Assembly (NCBI GenBank): GCA_034509755.1
Contig: CM067545.1
Span: 45,873,062 to 45,937,061 of the forward strand
Direction of reading: 5' to 3'
Length of the DNA: 64,000 bases
Source: Anisodus tanguticus
Lineage: Eukaryota > Streptophyta > Magnoliopsida > Solanales > Solanaceae
Shown here: one piece after another, positions 56,917 to 64,000 of the stretch
Layout: each line of letters begins with the position of its first letter
Numbering within the stretch: the stretch's first letter is position 1
Notes under the pieces: generated by a model
Told to the model about the DNA's origin: nothing
The model's input: only the letters and a program-made list of their open reading frames with translations
The model's database searches: none
Translations under genes and position numbers: made by a program

Positions 56917-57142
56917 TGTTAAATATAGAATATATTCTGTGATATACACTTAATGTATATCACAGTTTTGTACATAATAGTTAGTCACGGTTTTGTCAAA
57001 TATTCTAGTGTAAATATTACCATAATTAATGTTGTACACTTACCATAATTATAAGAGTCTTGTACTACTAGAATAGGATTTTGGGTTTAGAATAGAAATA
57101 AGTTTTCTATTATGGAGAATAATTAAGAGATTATTTCTTTCA
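56917..57142 (+). repeat. Solo LTR of the Copia D/E family
   Basis: 226 bp, starting TGTTAAATATAGAATATATT and ending ATTATTTCTTTCA. Perfect 5-bp target duplication CTTTG at 56912-56916 and 57143-57147. It has no internal region. It arose by LTR-LTR recombination of a complete element. Confidence 0.88.
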
Positions 57143-57164
57143 CTTTGCATCCCCTCCTAAAGTT

Positions 57165-57885
57165 CAAAAAATTGTGTGGATGACCCTTCATACGGGCTGG
57201 TCTTTAATTTTTGCCCCTCAATTCACTCATCTTTAAATTTTGCCATACTTTTCATTTAATGAAAATTTGTGAGTCAAAGTACCCTTTATTGCGAGACTAA
57301 CAAATGAGAGTTCTGGGTTCGAATCCCAGCAGAGACAAAAAAAGAGAAAAAAAATCGCAAGGCAAAATTTTCATAGAAATTATGTTTATTCGGCCAAAGT
57401 TATATAGAACTATGCCCCTTCTATGTAACTAGCCGGACAAGGCATAATCTTAATTTTTCAACGAAACTTTGCCTTCAGTCATTGTTACATAGAAACTATG
57501 CACCTTAATGTATAATCTCTATACAACTTTTGCCGAATAGACATAATTTCTATGAAATCTTGTCTTGTAATTTTTTTCTTTTTGACTCAACTGGGATTCG
57601 AACCACAACCTCAGAGGTATTTTCAAAGGCATAATTACATAGAAACTACACCCCTTAAGACATAATTTCTATCCAACTTTGGCAGAATAGACATATTTTC
57701 TAATGAAATCTTGTTGCGATTTTTTTAACTCTGCTGAGATTCGAACCCACAACCTCAATGGTATTTTTGATCATTTTTTTAGACAAAGAACAAAAATTAA
57801 AAATCACCAAATTGATGGGTAATAATTAAAGACCACCCTAAAATAGGGCCAATCGTGCCAATTGCCCCCTAAAATTTTGTGAAAG
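57165..57885. mobile_element. Foldback element with tRNA-like box B motifs in its arms
   Basis: The left arm has CTGGTCTTTAATTTTTGCCC (57198) and AGTTCTGGGTTCGAATCCCA (57309), and runs on to TTATGTTTATTCGGCCAAAG. Inverted on the right are AACTTTGGCAGAATAGACAT (57675), TGCTGAGATTCGAACCCACA (57732) and ATAATTAAAGACCACCC (57823). A third, partial copy of the inverted arm lies between them (57530-57615, CTGGGATTCGAACCACAACC). The arms reach over 200 bp with many mismatches. No ORF. The GGTTCGAATCCC core matches a tRNA T-arm. Confidence 0.7.
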
Positions 57886-58499
57886 AAAAAGATAAACTTG
57901 AAAAATTGGTCTGCTTTTTTCCAAGATTGGTGTAAAAAAAAAGTAAAATTAGTTGACTTTTTGATGGCCCTAAATACTTCACTCTTATCCCTAAAACAAA
58001 ATCTAAAATCAATTCGAAATGCGTACGTAGAAAGGTTAGTTGACTTTTTGACAGTGTGGTTTGACTTAAGTTTATGAAAGTTGACCTTTAAAACTTATAT
58101 ATTCTTCACATAATAAATACAGGGAATTAAGGACAGTAAAGTGAGTGATATTCGGATCAAACTCCTAATTTTGTCGGTGAGGATGGCTGCTAATCCCGAT
58201 GGATATTAAACTTGAATTAATAAATTGATAATGATCAAGGAGTCTATGAGGAAATGGCAAATCCGAAGGCATAAGATTATTATAGATACAAATCTAAGTA
58301 TAATATAGTTGTCGCTACTTCACCGTTAAAGATGTGGTGCAACAGATGGATCTACTCTTTACTTAATTAGAGGTTTCAGTTTCGAACCGTGAATATAAAA
58401 AAATTCTTGATAGAAAACGTTTTTCGATACAGTTGTAGAGAAGGAAATGCTGCAGTACTATTTGTATTAACATCATCAGATCAGAAGTATGTAATATAT
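57886..58499. other. Intergenic sequence without recognised features
   Basis: AT-rich; nothing recognised. Confidence 0.4.
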
Positions 58500-58778
58500 T
58501 AGCTACTATGGGAAATCAAAGTGTCCTACGTGACACCGTAGTATGTATTAGTTTGTGTGAAGAATTGATCTTGGGCCTAACTCAACCTCAAAAGCTAGCT
58601 CATGAGGGGAGGATTGTTCAAGTTCATATAAGGAGTCCAAATTCTCATTCCATTTCCGATGTGAGACTCTTAACACTCCCCCGTACGACCAGACCCCGTT
58701 AACTGGAGCGTGAATCACATAATTTGGGAACCCTATATCGGTGAACATAGATTTGGAATGAGCATGACTCTGATACCA
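58500..58778 (-). mobile_element. TRIM-like fragment: primer site, ~90-bp interior and LTR
   Basis: In minus orientation TGGTATCAGAGTCATGC (58778-58762) is followed by about 85 bp and a purine tract (ACGGGGGAG), then an LTR start TGTTAAGAGTCTCACATCGG at 58675. The LTR contains a GACTCCTTATATGAAC promoter-like box and GAGCTAGCTTTTGAGGTTGA. The expected 5' LTR of the same type is missing; the LTR of Copia F stands in its place at 58779-58983. The lower edge is approximate. Confidence 0.65.
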
Positions 58779-58983
58779 TGAAAGAGAATAATCCATTGAT
58801 TATTTTCATTAATGAAATGGTTTATATACATGATATACAATATGTAATTATGGAAATTAAATCTACATTTTCCTAATAAAAGACTACTACTTTTTCCTAA
58901 TACAAGACTACTACCATAATTATACATGTACAAGAATTCTAATAATATGGTAAGTAAATATATGCCATATACACGGTCTTTCA
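58779..58983 (-). repeat. 3' LTR of Copia F
   Basis: 205 bp. In minus orientation it starts TGAAAGACCGTGTATATGGC and ends TTATTCTCTTTCA. It contains a direct repeat of AGTAGTCTTNTATTAGGAAAA and a GTATATAAACC promoter-like box. It is followed by TGGTATCAGAG, a primer site, although it is a 3' LTR for Copia F. Confidence 0.8.
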
Positions 58984-58989
58984 CACCCC

Positions 58990-61900
58990 CGCAGTCATAG
59001 CAGGCGGTTGTCGTACGCTGAGACTGTCCTAAAAATCTTCAAACAAAATCAAAGGAATACCCTTAGTAAAGATGTCAGCAATTTGATACCGTGAAGGGAA
59101 ATGCAAGACACGTACTTGTCCACGAGCTACCTTTTCGCGAACAAAGTGAATATCCATCTCGATATGTGTTAGTGAGCTGATGTTGGGCCGGATTTCCAGA
59201 GAGATAGATTGCACTAACATTATCACAGTAGACTAAGGTAGCTTTCTGAATAAGAAAGTGAAGCTCTAATAGGAGATTACACAACCAACAGGACTCAGAC
59301 ACCACATTGGTTAACTCTCAATAATCGGTTTCCACATTGGATCGCGATAAAGTAGCCTGGCATTAAGCCGACCAAGAGACCAAGTTATCATCAAGAAACA
59401 TACAATAACCAGACGTTCGACGTCTGGTATCTGGACATCCACCCCAATCAACATCTGTATAAGACATGAGAGTAGATATAGAGGATAGATATAAGTGCAA
59501 ACCATAATCAAGAGTGTCCTGAATGTAACACACAATGCGTTTGAGAGCGTGCATGTGTTCGTCCCTCGGATCATGCATAAATAAACACACATGCTGCACT
59601 GCATAAGTAATCTCAGGCCTCGTGAATGTAAGATAATGAGGCCCCTGCAAGATTGCGATAGTGGGAGAGATCTTCGTAAGGTGTGCTAGAATTAGCACTC
59701 AACTTCGATTTAGTGTCAACCGGAGTAGGAGATGACTTACAGGATGACATGCCAGCCCGGTCAATAATCTCAGCTGCATACTTCCTCTGGGATAGAAATA
59801 GACCAACTGCATGACGAGTTACAACTATACCCAAAAATTAACTCAAAGATCCCAAGTCTTTCATAGCAAATTCCGAGCTGAGAAGAGATATGATAGACTG
59901 GCGCAGTTTATCAGATAAGGCAGTCCATATAATATCATCCACATATAACAGAATGTATGCCAGAGAAGTACCACGAGGATAGATGAACAGAGAATGATCA
60001 GACATGCTATGAGAAAACCCAATAGTAGACACATAATCTGCAAACCTTTTGTACCAGGCCCGGGGAGACTATTTTAGCCCATATAAAGACTTCTTCAGCA
60101 AACAAACATGGTTAGGATGATCGGGGTCCCTGAAACCCAAGGGTTGATGTATGTATACTGTTTTCGTGAGATCACCATGTAAGAAAGCATTTTTTTACAT
60201 CCAGCTGATGAGTGGGCCTGTCAGTGTCAATTGGATCGGAGGATGGTGTGTGGACTGAGCCCAAGGTGGACCACATACGGTGAGAGCCCATCATCCAAAA
60301 AATTATAAGAATTAGACATGGAATTATACAATTTTGCAAACGGAAATTGTGTTTCATAAAAAATGACATGGAGACTAATTATGATTTTATTAGAGGATAA
60401 ATTAAAACATTTGTAACCATGATGATTAAACGGATAATCCAAAAACACACAAGCGGTAGAACAGGCTTGAAGTTTGTTAATTGTAGTGGATGGAAAGAGA
60501 GGATAGCACAAACACTCAAACACGCTAAGATGAGAATACGTAGGATCTTTATGATAATGAATTTTTAGTGGAGATTGGTATGCTAATCCTTTGCTAGGGA
60601 GCATGTTAAGAAGGTAAGTAGCAATTTGTAATGCATGATGCCAAAATGAAGGTGGTAATGAAGCATGGGCTAGTACTGTCCGAATACTATTATTAATAGT
60701 ACGAATTTTTCTTTCGGCTTTCCCATTTTGTGACGACGTATGAGGACAAGAAACCCGAAAAGATATGCCATTAGCATTACAAAATTCCCTAAACGATCCA
60801 TTATCAAATTTCCTTCAATTATCACATTGAATATTTTTAATTTCCCTGTCAAATTTGGTACGGATGAATGCTCTAAACGATAGAATGTGGAATAAACTTG
60901 AGACTTTTTAGAAAACAAAAAGGTCCACAAAAAATTAGAATAATCATCCAAAAATAACACATAATAACGATGGCCCAAAGAGCTCAAAACGGGAGATGTC
61001 CACAAATCAATATGAATAATATCAAATGACATTAAAATACTAGAATTAGAGGCTACAAACGGTAATCTAACATGTTTCCCAAGCGGACAAGAAGGACAAA
61101 CATTAGTACTACGCGTACTATTACACTCAGTAAAATTATTATTTTTAAGAGAGGAAAGAACAGACGCTCTCGGATGACCCAAACGCGCATGCCACAAGGA
61201 ATGTGCTAAATCGGTAAACGTTGATGGTGTGGCGTGATTAGTGGTAGTGGTGGTGATGGATATGATTGGATAGAGCTCGCCCCGACTATTACATCTCATT
61301 AGAGGTATCCCCGTCGTGAAATCCTTCACAGAAAATCCAAAAAGATCTAAGTCAACAGAAATTCAATTATCAGTGGTAAATTTTCGAACATACACCAAAT
61401 TTTTAATTAAGTGAGGAGCATGAAGGACATTTTTCAAGGCTAAAGGTGGGTTAGAGGGAGATAAATTTGTGTGACCATAACCACGAATTGAAATTAAATT
61501 ACCATTACCAACAATTATGCCACAATTTTTGCTCAAATTGAAATAAGACGAGAGATTACCTGGTGCAGACGTCATGTGAGAAGTAGCACTGATGTCCATG
61601 TACCAATTTGCATCAGGGAGATTTAATCCAAGTGTATGCATCGCTGCCTCGATATCCGTGTGGGTCGGGACTGCTGCTGCTGGGCCCGCAATAGCGAAAG
61701 CCTGCTGTGGCCGAGGCCCAAGCAAGCTAGCATGCTTCCTGTTTTGGCCAGTGGGCCTGTTTTGTCCAGCGGTCCAATTTGAAGGAAATGGGCAGGGGGC
61801 CGAGATGAGCCACTGCCCGTTGGCCCAAGGCATGGCCCAAGGCCACTACCCAGCGACCTAAGCCTGCCAAGGGTTCAATGGCCCGGTCCCCTGCTGACCG

Positions 61901-62330
61901 ACACTGCCCCCGGTTGACCATCCGCCACTGCTACCACTGCCACATCCACCGCGATTTTTCCCACGGTTTTGACCCTTTTTACCAACCCCATTGTTACGAT
62001 TTTGACCATAATTTTTGGAGAATGATTGAGAGTCATCAGTTTTGCGGGACGTGACCACCATCATGGCAGAATTGGCTCCGGTAACCGCCTTTTTAGTCAA
62101 TCCTGCTTCTTCTAAGGTGAGCACGGAACGTGCTTGGTAGAACGGCGGGAGAGAATTGCTTTGATGAAAGAGAGTCCCAACGCCATTGTACACCTTGGAG
62201 AGGCCTGTAAAACAGGCGCACCAACATTTTTGAGTTGATCCGACAACTCCTTGAGCCTTTGACAATAGGCAGAGACATTCGGAAAATACTTCATATTTAT
62301 GTGGGAGAATTCTTGCTCAAGGGTCACGAC
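58990..62330 (-). pseudogene. Gag-pol polyprotein of Copia F, truncated and broken
   Basis: Gag is kept from EFSHINMKYFPNVSAYCQRLK (62315) with a frameshift near 62215, then QARSVLTLEEAGLTKKAVTG and a Gly/Asn-rich tail (61980-61860). The protease segment NWYMDISATSHMTSAPG (61608) has lost DTG. Integrase runs 61329-60670 and 60604-60290 (HARLGHPRAS, IDLWTSPVLSSLGH). The linker and first part of RT are deleted near 60235, where integrase-side sequence jumps to DRPTHQLDVKKCF. RT continues at 60032-59838 (LLYVDDIIWTALSDKL) and the Copia RNase H at 59835-58995 (YTDVDWGGCPDTRRRTSGYC, DNVSAIYLSGNPAQHQ, ADIFTKGIPLILF). Non-functional. Confidence 0.88.
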
Positions 62331-63364
62331 ACAAATTTTTTTGTTGTTTTGGAACTTGTTTTATTATTCAAGTTTTTATAAGTTTGATAAACTGATAAGA
62401 CTTTGAACTATTTTTATTCTACTCATCTTATATTGTTCACGGGTTCTAATGAATGATAATACCAATTTGTATTCAATTGTTAACAAATTTTGATAGCCTG
62501 TTAAAACTTTGAGCTATCTTCATGTTACATTAAATTGTTCACGAGTTTATTTTTCATTCAGATTTTACCTTTGTTTTCCTTGCTACAAATTGCGCTATTG
62601 AAAATTATTTAGATATTGGTAGTCTAATATACATAGATAAATCATGACTAACATTGATGGTTCTACTCAAGTAAATGCAATTGATCTCTTCGTCTTGTGA
62701 TTAATATTTTGATGTTAAGTTGTAGATGTATATCTTTTGTGCCATATATGTACGAGTTGAACTTATTGAGTAGTGTTATATATTGTATTATGAGTATTTT
62801 TTCTTATTTCTTTATTATATTACGGTCAATAATTTTTATCTGGCTCACCTTTTTTTTTTTGCACTTCGGTGCTGCCAGAGAGTAAGCTTTGGAAGTCGTT
62901 TGTGATACAATTTTGAGTTGCCGACTAGTTCATGATAGCTTAACATTTTATTTATTTTTATTTTTATGCAAACAGATTAAAAGTGTTATATTAAAAAAAA
63001 TTGCATTATTCTACTCTTTGATGCTTATGATTACTATCACCAACTTTTTGGGGATGTACTTGAATTGCTTCCATACTATTTTAAATTATTTCAGATATTG
63101 TTATTTATATAATTTCCTTGTTTAGACTTTACTATCGAGTATTGAAAATATGTTAAAATTAGTGGGTTCTTGATTTCCTGACATAGGAATTGAATTGTTG
63201 GGTTTCATCATGGTTTCGGTAATTTGGATTGTAACAATAATATTATCGTCATTGAAATTCGCAAAAAAAAAAATCTTATATGGTATATATACACTATACA
63301 TTAGTCAGTTTTGTTCAATTTTCTTTTTCTAATATAAAATTAAATTTTAAAAAATAATAAAAAA
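62331..63364. other. Intergenic sequence without recognised features
   Basis: AT-rich. Short open frames (62697-63125) show no conserved features. The sequence TTTGTTGTTTTGGAACTTG at the Copia F edge gives no clue to the pre-insertion site. Confidence 0.4.
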
Positions 63365-63540
63365 GGACAGTTCGGTGTACTAAGTTCCCGCTATGTGTGG
63401 GGTTCGGAGAAGAACCGGACCACAAGGGTCTATTGTACGCAGCCTTAACTTGCATTTCTGCGAGAGTGTTTCCACGGCTTGAACATGTGACCTCCAGATC
63501 ACATGACAACAACTTTACCAGTTAATCCAAAGCTCCTCTA
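63365..63540 (-). mobile_element. tRNA-derived SINE (Au-like), minus strand
   Basis: Minus strand: head AGGAGCTTTGGATTAACTGG, box B-like GGTCACATGTTCAAGCCGTG, body AGACCCTTGTGGTCCGGTTC and end TAGTACACCGAACTGTCC with a T6 tail. It is the same family as 30815-30927 and related to 23136-23312. Near full length; several CG sites are mutated. Confidence 0.85.
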
Positions 63541-64000
63541 CATTTAAAAAAATCTAAAAAAAAAATAATATTTTTCTTAAATTTTAAACAAAACCAATTT
63601 TATTTTTATTTTTTCATCGATTTTTTTTTAGATATTCAGGGTTTGATTAATTAAATTAGCATCTAGAAGTTCATGTTTTGAGATAAATATTACTTACTAC
63701 CGACCATAACCTTTAGTGGTAATTGGTAAAACCAAAACAAATCGTAATTTATAATGCATACATCAAATTGAAGTAAGCTCCTAAAATATTGTACTGACGT
63801 GCTGAAACAGTTGTACGTTGACAGGTAACGCTATAATTGTACATTACTAGATAGCAACGGCTTTTCAAGAAGCACAAGCTATCACTTCCATTCCAACAAC
63901 TGGTAATTTCCCTCAACCCCATTTCAATTTTCCAGTATCAATTTGTGTAGCTTTTGAAGTTGTCATTTTTCTTTTTTAATTCTTGAAAATGATATGATAA
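63541..64000. other. Window end without recognised gene
   Basis: Nothing firm. Around 63860-63905, AGCACAAGCTATCACTTCCA and then CAACTGGTAATTT could be a 5' UTR exon with a donor site for a gene outside the window. This is speculation. Confidence 0.25.

Larger units (their letters stand above)
58779..62330 (-). mobile_element. Copia retrotransposon F, 5'-truncated
   Basis: Minus strand, from gag at 62330 to the 3' LTR at 58779-58983. The gag N-terminus, leader and 5' LTR are missing; coding sequence begins abruptly at VTLEQEFSH. The purine tract before the LTR reads GCGGGGGTG on the minus strand. Confidence 0.85.

Noticed and set aside
57290..57335. Possible tRNA gene from the GGTTCGAATCCC motif
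   Set aside because: Only a T-arm-like part exists; no anticodon arm or acceptor stem can be folded, and the motif repeats inside a foldback element.

Overview
The window looks like nuclear DNA of an asterid eudicot, most likely Solanaceae. It is AT-rich and has intron-split genes. It carries 3'-truncated tRNA-derived SINEs with a (TTG)n tail (the TS-SINE style of tobacco and its relatives), Stowaway-like MITEs, several Copia LTR retrotransposons, hAT elements and an endogenous pararetrovirus. The species cannot be named from sequence alone.

Three host genes are supported with full exon structures. (1) A violaxanthin de-epoxidase-related plastid protein (+, 12664-16291, two exons, 536 aa). 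(2) A plant-type tRNA-His guanylyltransferase with two tandem Thg1 domains (-, 30457-16907, 13 exons, 530 aa). The gene converges on gene 1, and its eleventh intron holds a nearly 4.9-kb Copia element. (3) A GPI-anchored GH17 beta-1,3-glucanase with a C-terminal X8/CBM43 domain (-, 46310-41253, three exons, 477 aa), whose first intron holds a hAT element nested in an older MITE. A relic terpene synthase last exon lies at 835-994, directly behind a Copia LTR.

Layout. 1-3246: Copia relic, terpene synthase relic, SINE and MITEs. 3255-11905: an 8.65-kb unit with hAT-type ends and a perfect 8-bp target duplication. It contains an almost complete genome's worth of a decayed pararetrovirus (minus strand: primer site, small ORF, movement protein plus protease, two tiny ORFs, coat protein with CCHC knuckle, small ORF, transactivator-like ORF, purine-rich repeats, promoter, leader). 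No reverse transcriptase or RNase H was found. 12086-16291: MITE and gene 1. 16907-30457: gene 2. 30669-32072: a cluster of SINE fragments. 32912-34169: a hAT with a BED-finger ORF. About 34225-35095: a foldback element. 36030-41008: a degraded Copia. 41253-46310: gene 3. 46728-46997: a 270-bp TRIM with identical LTRs. 47772-56150: two Copia bodies fused head to tail with no LTR between them. 56917-57142: a solo LTR. 57165-57885: a foldback element with tRNA-like arms. 58500-62330: a TRIM-like fragment plus a minus-strand Copia. 63365-63540: a SINE.

The host genes do not form a pathway. The strongest candidates for something new are the polymerase-less pararetroviral unit inside a transposon-like boundary, and two retroelement junctions that both fall on the TGGTATCAGA primer-site motif.
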